Source: Falsirhodobacter halotolerans (GTDB lineage Bacteria > Pseudomonadota > Alphaproteobacteria > Rhodobacterales > Rhodobacteraceae). From it: 64,000 nt of DNA. Of this stretch, positions 8,816-16,887 are shown piece after piece (position 1 is the stretch's first letter; every line of letters starts with the position of its first letter). The stretch spans positions 2,019,001-2,083,000 of the forward strand of contig NZ_JALJAZ010000001.1 of the NCBI RefSeq assembly GCF_022899245.1, given 5' to 3'. The notes beneath the pieces were generated by a model. It saw only the letters and a list, made by a program, of their open reading frames with translations, was not told the DNA's origin and made no database searches. A program made the position numbers and the translations under genes.

Positions 8816-8829
8816 CGGGGGGCAGGTCA
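8816..8829 (-). repeat. Right terminal inverted repeat of IS element
   Basis: CGGGGGGCAGGTCA on the plus strand, perfect inverted copy of 7577-7590. The orfB stop lies just 13 bases inside it. Confidence 0.9.
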
Positions 8830-8991
8830 ACTACAATAAAGCGTGAAGTCGCCCCCATGCTTTCTAGGTAGTCCAAGCGTCCCACCACATTAAAGGAAGA
8901 TTACTGCCTATCTTCGTAGGAGGGACAGATGGGGGGATAAGAACTAGGCCTGAATAAATTCTTATAACATTCAGATACTTGAATAAGTATA
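8830..8991 (+). other. AT-rich spacer between IS element and tRNA-Ser
   Basis: No convincing full gene; base composition is clearly richer in A and T than the rest of the window. The first about 59 bases could hold the 5' remnant of the gene interrupted by the IS (minus strand, GTG at 8888). No second copy of the tRNA-Ser 3' end was seen here that would mark an integrase attachment site. Confidence 0.5.
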
Positions 8992-9081
8992 TGGCGGAAG
9001 CGGTGGGATTCGAACCCACGGTGGAGTTTCCCCCACGCTGGTTTTCAAGACCAGAGCCTTAAACCACTCGGCCACACTTCC
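8992..9081 (-). tRNA. tRNA-Ser (anticodon TGA)
   Basis: On the minus strand the cloverleaf starts GGAAGTG (9081-9075) and closes CGCTTCC, discriminator G, with CCA encoded (8994-8992). It has a D-arm GGCCGAGTGGTTTAAGGC, anticodon loop CTTGAAA with TGA, a long class II variable arm, and T-arm GTGGGTTCGAATCCCAC. It reads UCN serine codons. It lies 39 bases downstream of purC on the same strand. Confidence 0.97.
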
Positions 9082-9120
9082 ATGCCGTCACGCATAGCAA
9101 AACGGCGGCCGAGGGCAAGG

Positions 9121-10095
9121 TCAGATGAACCACGGGCTCAGGTTTTGGCGCACGCGGTCCAGCGGGGAAACGCCCGTGGTGTCGGGCACGAAGGTCTGGC
9201 CGGTGATCGTCTCATACGCCTCGACATAGGCGGCGGAGGTCGTGGCGATCATGTCGGCCGGAATCTCGGGGATCGGATCGGCATAGGGGTCGCAGCGCGC
9301 GGCCACCCAGGAACGGATCACGTCCTTGTCGAAGCTGGCGGGGCGGGTGCCCTCCTCGAACGCCTGCGCGTAGGAGGCCGCGCGCCAATAGCGCGAGCTG
9401 TCGGGCGTGTGGATCTCATCCGCCAGCAGGATCCGGCCCTCGGCATCCAGACCGAATTCGTATTTCGTGTCGACCAAGATCAGGCCGCGATCTTCAGCCA
9501 CCTGCTGGCCGCGCGCGAACAGGGCCAGTGCGGTGGCCGACACCTCCTCCCACTGGGCGGCGGTCAGCAGGCCGTTCGCCACGATCCCCGCCGCGTCCAG
9601 CGGTTCGTCATGCCCGCCGTCGAACGCCTTCGATGTGGGGGTGATGATCGGCGTGGGCAGCGCCTGGTTGGCGCGCAACCCGTCGGGCAACGTATGGCCA
9701 TACATCTGCCGCACGCCGTTGTTGTACATCGTCAGAACCGACGTGCCCGTGGTGCCGGCGAGATAGCCGCGCACGACAATCTCCACCGGCAGAATCTCCA
9801 CCCGCCGCCCGATCACGACATTCGGATCGGGATAGGCCACGACATGGTTCGGCGCGATGTCGCCCGTGCGGTCGAACCACCAGCGCGCCATCTGCGTCAG
9901 CACCTGCCCCTTCCACGGGATCGACGTCAGGATGCGGTCGAAGGCCGAAATGCGGTCGGATGAGATCAGGATGCGCTGCGCCCCCTCGCCCCGGTCGGGC
10001 AGGTCATAGCAGTCGCGCACCTTGCCGAAATAGGGGTTGGGCAATTCGGCGATGCGCGCCTCGGGCAGAACGCGGGTCAGGTCGAGTGCGGGCAT
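9121..10095 (-). CDS. purC: Phosphoribosylaminoimidazole-succinocarboxamide (SAICAR) synthase
   Basis: 324 residues, the long form of PurC, which joins aspartate to CAIR using ATP in purine synthesis. Recognisable stretches are GKVRDCYDL near the N-terminus, [22 protein letters not shown] and the acidic DTKYEFGLD. The ATG at 10095 has AGGAGG close upstream and gives the expected [15 protein letters not shown] opening; further upstream lies the tadA gene. Cytoplasmic enzyme. tRNA-Ser follows on the same strand. Confidence 0.95.
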   Translation of the reverse strand: MPALDLTRVLPEARIAELPNPYFGKVRDCYDLPDRGEGAQRILISSDRISAFDRILTSIPWKGQVLTQMARWWFDRTGDIAPNHVVAYPDPNVVIGRRVEILPVEIVVRGYLAGTTGTSVLTMYNNGVRQMYGHTLPDGLRANQALPTPIITPTSKAFDGGHDEPLDAAGIVANGLLTAAQWEEVSATALALFARGQQVAEDRGLILVDTKYEFGLDAEGRILLADEIHTPDSSRYWRAASYAQAFEEGTRPASFDKDVIRSWVAARCDPYADPIPEIPADMIATTSAAYVEAYETITGQTFVPDTTGVSPLDRVRQNLSPWFI

Positions 10096-10141
10096 GGCGG
10101 GCCTCCTGTTTGTCGTCTCATGGGTCGAGGGACGGAATATG

Positions 10142-10594
10142 TCAACGCCGCCCTGCGAAGAAGGCGCGCAGAAGGGCGGCGGATTCGGCGTCGGCGATGC
10201 CGTCATAAACCTCGGGCGCGTGGTGGCATTGCGGATGGCTGAAGACGCGCGGGCCTTGCGCCACCCCGCCAGATTTCGGATCGGCGGCCCCGTAATAAAG
10301 CCGGGCGATCCGCGCCGCCGAAATGGCCCCCGCGCAGATCGGGCACGGTTCCAGCGTGACGTAAAGGTCATGCCCCATCAGCCGTTCGGTTCCCAGCGCG
10401 CGGCAGGCCTCGCGGATCGCCACCACCTCGGCATGGGCGGTGGGGTCGCACCATTCGCGGGTGCGGTTTCCGGCGCGGGCCACCACGCGGCCCGCGGGGT
10501 CCACCACGACCGCACCCACCGGCACCTCGCCCCGGGCGGCGGCGGCGCGGGCTTCTTCCAGCGCAAGGGTCATGTGGCTGCGGAACGGGATCAT
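10142..10594 (-). CDS. tadA: tRNA-specific adenosine deaminase
   Basis: 150 residues with the cytidine/deoxycytidylate deaminase zinc site: H54-A-E56 (TAHAEVV) and P-C84-P-I-C87 ([10 protein letters not shown]). TadA converts A34 to inosine in the tRNA-Arg(ACG) anticodon, an essential modification. Size and the [14 protein letters not shown] segment favour TadA over guanine deaminase. It is divergent from rluB and 46 bases upstream of purC on the same strand. Confidence 0.93.
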   Translation of the reverse strand: MIPFRSHMTLALEEARAAAARGEVPVGAVVVDPAGRVVARAGNRTREWCDPTAHAEVVAIREACRALGTERLMGHDLYVTLEPCPICAGAISAARIARLYYGAADPKSGGVAQGPRVFSHPQCHHAPEVYDGIADAESAALLRAFFAGRR

Positions 10595-10688
10595 GCCCCC
10601 TCTTGCCTTGGGCCGACGATCCTGACAAGAGCTTGCCCCTTGCCCCGCCCACCCCTACGGTGGGCCGACCCCGCACCGTGAGGATGCC

Positions 10689-11606
10689 ATGACCGACACC
10701 ACTCCCCCCCCGAACGGCGAACGCATCGCCAAGGTCCTTTCCCGCGCGGGCATCGCCTCGCGCCGCGAGGCCGAACGCATGATCGAGGCGGGCCTTGTGA
10801 AGGTCAACGGCAAGGTCATCGACAGCCCGGCGCTGAACGTGCAGGCCAGCGACCGGATCATCGTCGATGGCAAGCCGCTGGACGCCCCCGAACCCGCGCG
10901 GCTGTGGCTGTATTACAAGCCCGACGGGCTGGTCACGTCGGAAAGCGATGAAAAGGGCCGCCAGACGGTGTTCGAATCGCTGCCCGAGGATATGCCGCGC
11001 GTGATGTCCGTCGGGCGGCTGGACCTCAATTCCGAAGGTCTGTTGCTTCTGACCAACGACGGCGGGCTGAAACGGCGGCTGGAGCTGCCCTCCACCGGGT
11101 GGCTGCGCAAATACCGCGTGCGGGTGAAGGGCAACCCGACCGACCCCGATCTGGAGCCGCTGCGCCGCGGCATCACCATCGACGGCGAACGCTTTCAGCC
11201 GATGGATGTGAAGCTGGACCGGCATCAGGGCGCGAATGCCTGGCTGACCGTGGGTCTGCGCGAAGGCAAGAACCGCGAGATCCGCCGCGCCATGACCCAT
11301 ATCGGCCTGACGGTGAACCGGCTGATCCGCGTCAGCTATGGCCCCTTCCGCCTGAACGACCTGAAACCCGGCGAGGTGGAGGAGATCCGGCCCCGCGTCC
11401 TGAAGGATCAGTTGGGCCTGACCGATCCGGCCGAGGACGCGCCCAAGCCCCGCGGCAAGGGTCCGGTGGTGCGCAAACCCGCCACCGGACCCCGCGGGCG
11501 CGGACCGGCGGACATGTCCGATCCGACGAAGCGCGAACGCCCCGTCAAACCTTCGGGGAAACGGCCTTCGGGCTTGAAGGGCGGACCATCTCGAACACCT
11601 CGTTGA
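10689..11606 (+). CDS. rluB: RluB/RsuA-type rRNA pseudouridine synthase
   Basis: 305 residues: an S4 RNA-binding domain (about 10-60, AKVLSRAGIASRREAERMI), then the pseudouridine synthase core with catalytic aspartate in SVGRLDLNSEGLLL (D112) and the KNREIRRAM box. A basic, proline/glycine-rich tail (about 245-305) is likely disordered and may bind RNA. RluB makes pseudouridine at helix 89 of 23S rRNA; RsuA or RluE-type activity cannot be excluded. The last 62 bases overlap the convergent flavin reductase gene. Confidence 0.88.
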   Translation: MTDTTPPPNGERIAKVLSRAGIASRREAERMIEAGLVKVNGKVIDSPALNVQASDRIIVDGKPLDAPEPARLWLYYKPDGLVTSESDEKGRQTVFESLPEDMPRVMSVGRLDLNSEGLLLLTNDGGLKRRLELPSTGWLRKYRVRVKGNPTDPDLEPLRRGITIDGERFQPMDVKLDRHQGANAWLTVGLREGKNREIRRAMTHIGLTVNRLIRVSYGPFRLNDLKPGEVEEIRPRVLKDQLGLTDPAEDAPKPRGKGPVVRKPATGPRGRGPADMSDPTKRERPVKPSGKRPSGLKGGPSRTPR

Positions 11607-12150
11607 TCGTGGCGTAATCCATGTAGCCCAGGCGCGACAGCGGGCGGAAGCGCGTGATCTCGAACCGCCCGTCGATCAGGCAATCGTCGCGCATGTGAAT
11701 GCCCGTCACCTCGCCCAGGATCAGCATGTTGCCGTCGCCCAGAAGCGGCACGATCTGCGTCACGCGGCATTCCAGCGCGGCCGGGGCGCCCGCCACGCGG
11801 GGACAGTCGATGGTGGTGCATTCCGCCTTCTCGATCCCGGCGGCGGCGAATTCATCCGTGCCGCGGGGAAAGGCGGCGGAGGTTGCGTTCATCGCCTCCA
11901 TCGCCGCCGTTTCCACGATGTTGACGCAGAACACCCCCGCCTCCTGCACCGCCGCCGCGCTGTCCTTGACGCCGGTGGAGGCGAACATGACCTGCGGCGG
12001 GGTATAGGCGACCGCGTTGAAGAACGAATAAGGCGCGAGGTTGTCGCCCATGGGTCCGCGCGTGGAAATCCAGCCGATCGGGCGCGGTGTCACGATGGCG
12101 TTGAACGGGTTGTGCGGCAGGCCGTGGCCGTCTTCGGGGCGATAGAACAT
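11545..12150 (-). CDS. Flavin reductase family protein (FMN-binding split barrel)
   Basis: 201 residues with the flavin_reduct domain: NAIVTPRPIGWISTRG near the N-terminus, LAPYSFFNAVAYTPPQVMFA, and a later NMLILGEVTGIHM strand. Members bind FMN and reduce flavins or act as flavoprotein partners of monooxygenases; the partner is not in this window. AAGGAG before the ATG at 12150 fixes the start. Its 3' end runs 62 bases into convergent rluB, and both reading frames look genuine. Confidence 0.85.
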   Translation of the reverse strand: MFYRPEDGHGLPHNPFNAIVTPRPIGWISTRGPMGDNLAPYSFFNAVAYTPPQVMFASTGVKDSAAAVQEAGVFCVNIVETAAMEAMNATSAAFPRGTDEFAAAGIEKAECTTIDCPRVAGAPAALECRVTQIVPLLGDGNMLILGEVTGIHMRDDCLIDGRFEITRFRPLSRLGYMDYATINEVFEMVRPSSPKAVSPKV

Positions 12151-12215
12151 GGACGCACTCCTTAGCGTTTGCGATGGTTGTGCCTGCATGTTACGCGCGT
12201 TTCCAGAGAATATTC

Positions 12216-12722
12216 ATGACGGGGACGCGCGTGTATCGGCTGGAGCAGGAAACGCCTGCCGATTGGTGGGAGGTCGAGAGCCTTTACGATCTGTGCTTCG
12301 CCCCGGGGCGCACGGCGCTGTCGTCCTACCGCCTGCGCGACGGGGTGCCGCCCGTCGCCGCCCTGTGCGCCCTGTTGCGCGACGCGGATGGCACGCTGGC
12401 CGCCGCCATCCGCTACTGGCCGATCGAGGTGGCGCAGAACGACGTGCTGCTTCTGGGCCCCGTCGCTGTCCACCCCACCCGTCAGGGCGAAGGACTGGGC
12501 GCGCTGTTGATGACCGAAACCCTGAAGGAGGCGCGGGTCATCGGCTGGGAGCGGGTGATGCTGGTGGGCGACGCCCCCTATTACCGCCGTTTCGGGTTTC
12601 GTAAGCTGGAGGATGTGGTGATGCCGCCCCCCACCAACCCCGAGCGGGTGCTGGGCCTTGCGCTGGTGGCGGGGGCCTGGACCGGCGTGGCCGGACCTGT
12701 GACGAAGGCGCGGGGGGCCTGA
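12216..12722 (+). CDS. GNAT-family N-acetyltransferase
   Basis: 168 residues with the acetyl-CoA-binding motif A in LLLGPVAVHPTRQGEGLGALLM (about 76-97, split Q/RxGxG-type loop) and a YYRRFGFRKLE motif typical of YhbS-like acetyltransferases. The acceptor is unknown. The ATG at 12216 (MTGTRVYRL) is favoured; an in-frame ATG at 12174 would add 14 residues unlike the family. It is divergent from the flavin reductase gene, 65 bases apart. Confidence 0.82.
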   Translation: MTGTRVYRLEQETPADWWEVESLYDLCFAPGRTALSSYRLRDGVPPVAALCALLRDADGTLAAAIRYWPIEVAQNDVLLLGPVAVHPTRQGEGLGALLMTETLKEARVIGWERVMLVGDAPYYRRFGFRKLEDVVMPPPTNPERVLGLALVAGAWTGVAGPVTKARGA

Positions 12723-12810
12723 GGTTTTCGCCTCCGATCCCCCATGACCACTGGCGACGGCGGCGCCCCTGCATTAGGTTCGGGATGTTGTGTTGCGGAA
12801 TGGGGCCGAC

Positions 12811-12894
12811 ATGTCGGGAACGGCGTTCGAGAAAATCGCTTTCCTGCTGCTGATGGGGGTCATGATCTTCGTCGCCTCGGGCGGGGGGGCCTGA
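12811..12894 (+). CDS. Possible 27-residue membrane microprotein
   Basis: ATG at 12811 opens a 27-codon frame encoding a charged start (SGTAFEK), one hydrophobic stretch of about 15 residues (IAFLLLMGVMIFVAS) and a glycine-rich end. Its stop overlaps the next gene's ATG as TGATG, the arrangement used for translational coupling. The ribosome site is weak (GGGG nine bases upstream). It could be a true small membrane protein or a leader peptide for the XpaC-family gene. Confidence 0.4.
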   Translation: MSGTAFEKIAFLLLMGVMIFVASGGGA

Positions 12895-13700
12895 TGGGCG
12901 GGCTGTTCCGGCGTCCCAATGCCTTCGACGGCAAGCGGCGGATGCGGGGTGGAATGCGCGCGCGGCTCTTGGTGCTGCCCGCGATCCTGTTCTTTCTGTC
13001 CGGGTTCGGCGGCACGGCCCCCCAGATGCTGATGGGCCTGATCGCCGGCGGGCTGATCCTTGGCGCATCCTGGATGACGCGCGAAGGGTTGAAGGCCGAA
13101 ATCGCCTACGACCAGCGCGCGCTTGCCCGCCGCCCTGCCCTGCCGCGCAAGACGTTCGGGGCCGCGCTGACGGGTCTGGGCCTTGTGGCGGGCGGGTTGA
13201 TGAACGGGCAGATCGTGTTCGCCGCGATCTTCGGCCTGATCGGCGCGGGCCTGCACGTCGCGGCCTTCGGCACCGATCCGTGGCGCAGCAAGGGCGAAGA
13301 TGTGGACCGCGTCAGCCGCGCCGTGACCGAGGCGGAGGGCCATCTGGCCGCCATGCAGGCCGCGATCGCCCCCTTGTCCGACCGCGCGTTGAACAGTCAT
13401 CTGGCGCGGGTGAGTGCGACCGCCCGCACCCTGCTTGGTCAGGTGGAGGCCTCCCCTCGCCTCCTGCCGCTGATCCGCAAGGACACCGCCGTCTATCTGC
13501 GCGCGGCGCGCGACGCCTCGCAGAAATTCGCCGATCTGCAGCGGGGCCACCCCGACAGCGGGGCGCGGCAGGACTATATCGCCATGCTGGTCGATCTGGA
13601 AACGACCCTGGCCGCCCGCAGTGCGCAGGCGCGTCTGGGTGACCGGACCGATCTTGACGTGGAAATCGGCGTTCTTCGCGACCGCCTGACCCGCGAATGA
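12894..13700 (+). CDS. XpaC-family protein (5-bromo-4-chloroindolyl phosphate hydrolysis family)
   Basis: 268 residues. The basic N-terminal segment is followed by about four hydrophobic helices (LLVLPAILFFLSGFGG, LMGLIAGGLILGASWM, AALTGLGLVAGGLM, IVFAAIFGLIGAGLHVAAFG). The cytoplasmic C-terminal half is mostly helical (VDRVSRAVTEAEGHLAAMQA). XpaC-family genes commonly precede telA-like genes, as here (13 bases apart), and the pair is linked to cell-envelope or toxic-anion stress; biochemical activity is unknown. The ATG at 12894 is used because it abuts the small upstream frame and starts the conserved part. Confidence 0.72.
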   Translation: MGGLFRRPNAFDGKRRMRGGMRARLLVLPAILFFLSGFGGTAPQMLMGLIAGGLILGASWMTREGLKAEIAYDQRALARRPALPRKTFGAALTGLGLVAGGLMNGQIVFAAIFGLIGAGLHVAAFGTDPWRSKGEDVDRVSRAVTEAEGHLAAMQAAIAPLSDRALNSHLARVSATARTLLGQVEASPRLLPLIRKDTAVYLRAARDASQKFADLQRGHPDSGARQDYIAMLVDLETTLAARSAQARLGDRTDLDVEIGVLRDRLTRE

Positions 13701-13713
13701 ACAGGAGAACGAC

Positions 13714-14877
13714 ATGAAGACGACCGTGGCCCAGACCGCCGCACAGACTTCGGACGACATTGCGGCCCTGCCGGCGAACGCCGTCCCCGACGACGATCTG
13801 CCCGCCTCGCTGGACACGGCCACGCCCGAGGATGCGATGGCCATCCGCGCCCGCATGGACGAATTGGACGTGGACGACGCGCAGTCGATCCTGCGGTTCG
13901 GAGCCAAGGCGCAGGGCGATCTGCGCGCCATCAGCGCCGAGATGCTGGAGGATGTGCGCACCAAGTCCCTGGGCCCCGCGGGCGACAGCCTGCGCGACAT
14001 GATCACCGTCATCCGCGGCTTTTCCGTGTCCGAACTGGACGTCCGCCGCAAACCCACATGGTTCGAGAAGGTGACCGGCCGCGGCGCGCCGTTCACCAAG
14101 TTCGTCGCCCGGTATGAACGCATCCAAGCGCAGCTTGACCACGCGACCGAGGTTCTTCTGGATCACGAACACAAGCTGCTGAAAGACATCCGCAGCCTCG
14201 ATATCCTCTATGACCGCACGCTCGATTTCTATCGCGAGCTGGGTCTTTACATCGCGGCGGGCGAGGCGGTGCTGAACGATCTGGACCGCGACCGCATCCC
14301 GCGCGAAGAAGGTGCCTTGTCCGACCGCCCCGACCACGAACGGATGCCCGCGACGCAGGCCCTGCGCGATCTTCGCGCGGCCCGCGACGATCTGGACCGG
14401 CGGGTGCATGATCTGAAGCTGACCCGGCAGGTGACGATGCAGTCCCTGCCCGCGATCCGGCTGGTGCAGGAGAACGACAAGGGACTGATCGGCAAGATCA
14501 ATTCCACCCTCGTGAACACCGTGCCGCTGTGGGAGACGCAACTGGCGCAGGCCGTCACCATCCAGCGTGGCCGCGAGGCGGCGGGCGCGATCCGCGCGGC
14601 GAACGACCTGACCAACGACCTGCTGAAGCGCAATGCCGAATCCCTGCAAAGCGCCAACCGCGAGATTCGGACCGAGATCGAGCGCGGCGTCTTCGACGTG
14701 GACGCGATCCGGCAGGCCAACACCGTTCTGGTCACCACCCTGAACGAAAGCCTGCAGCTGACCGAGGATGCCAAGGCGCGGCGCGCCAGCGCCGAAGACA
14801 GCCTGAGCAAGATGGAAAGCGATCTGCGCGACACGCTGGCGCAGATGGGCACCATCGACATGTCGGCGCGGGGGTGA
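13714..14877 (+). CDS. TelA-family toxic anion resistance protein
   Basis: 387 residues, mainly long alpha helices with coiled-coil character. Family stretches include ISAEMLEDVRTKSLGPAGDS, DLDHATEVLL-like helices, SLDILYDRTLDFYRELGLYI and NDLTNDLLKRNAESLQ. TelA proteins are cytoplasmic and associated with resistance to tellurite and cell-wall agents, mechanism unresolved. AGGAGAACGAC precedes the ATG. The gene sits between the XpaC gene and a DUF2927 lipoprotein, in what looks like one three-gene operon. Confidence 0.88.
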   Translation: MKTTVAQTAAQTSDDIAALPANAVPDDDLPASLDTATPEDAMAIRARMDELDVDDAQSILRFGAKAQGDLRAISAEMLEDVRTKSLGPAGDSLRDMITVIRGFSVSELDVRRKPTWFEKVTGRGAPFTKFVARYERIQAQLDHATEVLLDHEHKLLKDIRSLDILYDRTLDFYRELGLYIAAGEAVLNDLDRDRIPREEGALSDRPDHERMPATQALRDLRAARDDLDRRVHDLKLTRQVTMQSLPAIRLVQENDKGLIGKINSTLVNTVPLWETQLAQAVTIQRGREAAGAIRAANDLTNDLLKRNAESLQSANREIRTEIERGVFDVDAIRQANTVLVTTLNESLQLTEDAKARRASAEDSLSKMESDLRDTLAQMGTIDMSARG

Positions 14878-14879
14878 TC

Positions 14880-15827
14880 ATGGCGCGGCGCGGCTGGTTG
14901 GGAATGGGGATCTTGTGTATGATGCTGGCCGCCTGCGCCAGTCCCGCCCCCGTGGCCCCCACCCCGGTGGAGCCCACGCGGCCCAAATCGCGCCCCGACC
15001 TGCCGCCCGTCGGCCCGCCCTCGGCCATGTCGCTGGCCCTGGTGGATTACTACAAGGGCATCCAGTCCAACCTTCTGTCCCGTGGCCTGCTGCGCACCGA
15101 TGGCGGGGGGGCGGACACGCCGTTCGACGACCGCATCCTGACCGAAACCTTTCTTCGCATCGCGATGTATGACGAGTATGCGCGTGGCCCGGAGGGGTTC
15201 GTCGCGGCGGAAACGCCCACCCCCTTGCGCCGCTGGACGCAACCGGTTCGGGTGGGGCTGCTGTTCGGGCCGTCGGTCACACCGCAGGCCCAGGCGATCG
15301 AGCGGGCGCGGATCGGGTCGTATCTGGGCCGTCTGGCGCGGGTGACGGGCCATCCGATCGGGCTGGTGGACGGCCACGCCAATTTCAACATCTTCATCGT
15401 GAACGAGGATGAGCGCCGTGCAATGGGATCGGCCATCGCGCAGGCCGCCCCGTCCCTCACCCCGACCGAGGTTGCGGCGGTGCAGGGTTTGCCGAAAGAA
15501 ACCTACTGCCTCGTCTATGCCGGGTTGAAACCCGACAGCACCTATTCCGGGGCCCTGGCCCTGATCCGTCAGGAGCATCCCACCCTTTTGCGCATGGCCT
15601 GCCTGCACGAGGAGATCGCCCAGGGCCTCGGCCTTCAGAACGACCACCCCAAGGCCCGCCCCTCGGTCTTCAATGACGATGAGGAATTCGCCCTTCTGAC
15701 CCGCATGGACGAGATGATGCTGCGCATCCTCTACGACCCGCGCCTGCGCCCCGGCATGACCGAGGCGGAGGCGCGGCCCATCGTCCAGACGATTGCGGCC
15801 GAACTTCTGGCACCCGCGGCAAGCTGA
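14880..15827 (+). CDS. DUF2927 lipoprotein
   Basis: 315 residues. The signal peptide ends in a lipobox LAAC with the lipidated cysteine at residue 19 (MMLAACAS), followed by a proline-rich linker. The rest matches the DUF2927 pattern common in Rhodobacterales (AMYDEYARGPEGFVA, then NFNIFIVNEDERR, CLHEEIAQGLGLQNDHP). The HEExxQxLGL stretch resembles a metallopeptidase HExxH-like helix, with Q in place of the second histidine, so protease activity is doubtful. The start lies two bases after the telA-like stop, indicating co-expression. Confidence 0.82.
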   Translation: MARRGWLGMGILCMMLAACASPAPVAPTPVEPTRPKSRPDLPPVGPPSAMSLALVDYYKGIQSNLLSRGLLRTDGGGADTPFDDRILTETFLRIAMYDEYARGPEGFVAAETPTPLRRWTQPVRVGLLFGPSVTPQAQAIERARIGSYLGRLARVTGHPIGLVDGHANFNIFIVNEDERRAMGSAIAQAAPSLTPTEVAAVQGLPKETYCLVYAGLKPDSTYSGALALIRQEHPTLLRMACLHEEIAQGLGLQNDHPKARPSVFNDDEEFALLTRMDEMMLRILYDPRLRPGMTEAEARPIVQTIAAELLAPAAS

Positions 15828-15934
15828 CCGTCCGCGATCCGTGGGCATTGCCCCGCGCATTGCGCACAGGCGGTAAAATCCCCCTTAACGGCCGCTATTT
15901 TAATTGGCGGGCCGCTTAAAAAAAACGAACCCCT

Positions 15935-15962
15935 TTGCAATCCGTTACATAGGTAGTTTAAT
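15935..15962 (+). promoter_or_regulatory. Candidate sigma-70 promoter before small hypothetical gene
   Basis: TTGCAA (15935-15940), 16-base spacer, TTTAAT (15957-15962), 73 bases before the ATG at 16035. It lies in an AT-richer stretch of the 207-base gap after the DUF2927 gene. Confidence 0.4.
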
Positions 15963-16034
15963 CAGGGCGCGGCCGTCGAATGGCGCCGTTGGTGAATCAA
16001 TGCGTGTGATTGGGCGAGAGTGGGTGGGAACGCC

Positions 16035-16244
16035 ATGACGGATGAAACCCGTATCATCGAGCTTGAGCAGGAATTGATCGAATTGCGCCGCGCGGCGGTG
16101 TCGGTCGTTCTGCGTCTCGTTCCCCTGCGCACCGACACCACGCGTTCCGATCTGGCAACCGAGTTGGACCGCCTGGCCCGGACCGCCGCCCCGGTGGAGG
16201 CGCGTCTTCTGCGCCTTGTGGCCGAGGCGTTGCGCCGGGAATGA
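16035..16244 (+). CDS. Small hypothetical protein, helical
   Basis: 69 residues, not recognised. It is rich in leucine, arginine and glutamate (IELEQELIELRRAAVSVVLR, then LATELDRLARTAAPVEARLL), predicting two amphipathic helices, perhaps a short coiled coil. GTGGGA lies upstream of the ATG and the candidate promoter is at 15935-15962. secG follows 69 bases later on the same strand. Confidence 0.55.
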   Translation: MTDETRIIELEQELIELRRAAVSVVLRLVPLRTDTTRSDLATELDRLARTAAPVEARLLRLVAEALRRE

Positions 16245-16313
16245 CCCTTTGGGGTTGCGGGATTGGCCGGTTGCTTCTAGATAGGCGCGTCACTATCCGA
16301 AAGCCGTTCCCGC

Positions 16314-16730
16314 ATGGAAAACGTCCTGCTTACCGTTCACCTGATTCTCGCGCTCCTGCTGGTGGGCGTGGTGCTTCTTCAACGGTCGGAAGGCGGCGGG
16401 CTTGGCATGGGCGGCGGCGGTGGCGGCGCGATGTCGCAGCGGCAGGCGGCCAACGCCATGACCCGCGCCACCTGGATCATTGCCGTGGCCTTCATCTGCA
16501 CCTCGTTGGCCCTGACGATCGTGGCGGCCTCCAACAGCTCCACCGGCTCTGTTCTGGACCAGATCGGCTCGCAGGGGGAGGCGGACAGCGGCGCGCCGGT
16601 CGGCAATGACCTGCTGCCCCCCACCACCGGATCCAACCCGCTGGCCCCGCCGCGGGCCGAGGATCTGACCCCCGGCGCGGCCCCCGAAACGCAAGGGCAG
16701 ACGCCCGTTCCGCCGGCCCCCGCCAACTGA
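16314..16730 (+). CDS. secG: Preprotein translocase subunit SecG
   Basis: 138 residues. Two membrane helices ([20 protein letters not shown] at about 3-22 and [20 protein letters not shown] at about 53-72) are joined by the [15 protein letters not shown] glycine loop characteristic of SecG. The C-terminal 60 residues are a proline-rich extension, longer than in E. coli but common in alphaproteobacteria. It aids the SecYEG channel in the inner membrane. It precedes pyrG, as in many alphaproteobacteria. Confidence 0.93.
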   Translation: MENVLLTVHLILALLLVGVVLLQRSEGGGLGMGGGGGGAMSQRQAANAMTRATWIIAVAFICTSLALTIVAASNSSTGSVLDQIGSQGEADSGAPVGNDLLPPTTGSNPLAPPRAEDLTPGAAPETQGQTPVPPAPAN

Positions 16731-16783
16731 TCCCCACCCCTCGGGCGACCAGAACCGAAGTTACCTGCATCTTGCGGGACGGG

Positions 16784-16812
16784 TTGTGCATGGCTGTGGT
16801 CTGCCTTATACC
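16784..16812 (+). promoter_or_regulatory. Candidate sigma-70 promoter for pyrG
   Basis: TTGTGC (16784-16789), 17-base spacer, TATACC (16807-16812), 75 bases before the pyrG start codon. Confidence 0.5.
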
Positions 16813-16887
16813 CCAAGTCCCGTGATGCTGCGATTCATCGAACCCGAATCGCCTATCGCATTGACCAGATCACGGGAGTTTCCACGC

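Larger units (their letters stand above)
7577..8829 (+). mobile_element. IS3-family insertion sequence (IS407-like), complete
   Basis: 1253-base element bounded by perfect 14-base inverted repeats TGACCTGCCCCCCG (7577-7590 and the complement at 8816-8829), extended imperfectly by TCCCTC further in. It carries overlapping orfA and orfB transposase genes on the plus strand. Ends starting TG and the gene arrangement fit the IS407 group of IS3. Flanking bases (CACA left, ACTA right) are not identical, so the usual 4-base target duplication is absent or has decayed. Confidence 0.92.

Noticed and set aside
7573-8833. Target-site duplication flanking the IS element
   Set aside because: Left CACA and right ACTA differ; three- and five-base comparisons also fail.
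15886-15922. Terminator after the DUF2927 gene
   Set aside because: GGCC-containing arms surround a long loop (TATTTTAATTGGC) and are followed by A, not T, on the plus strand. The fold is weak.
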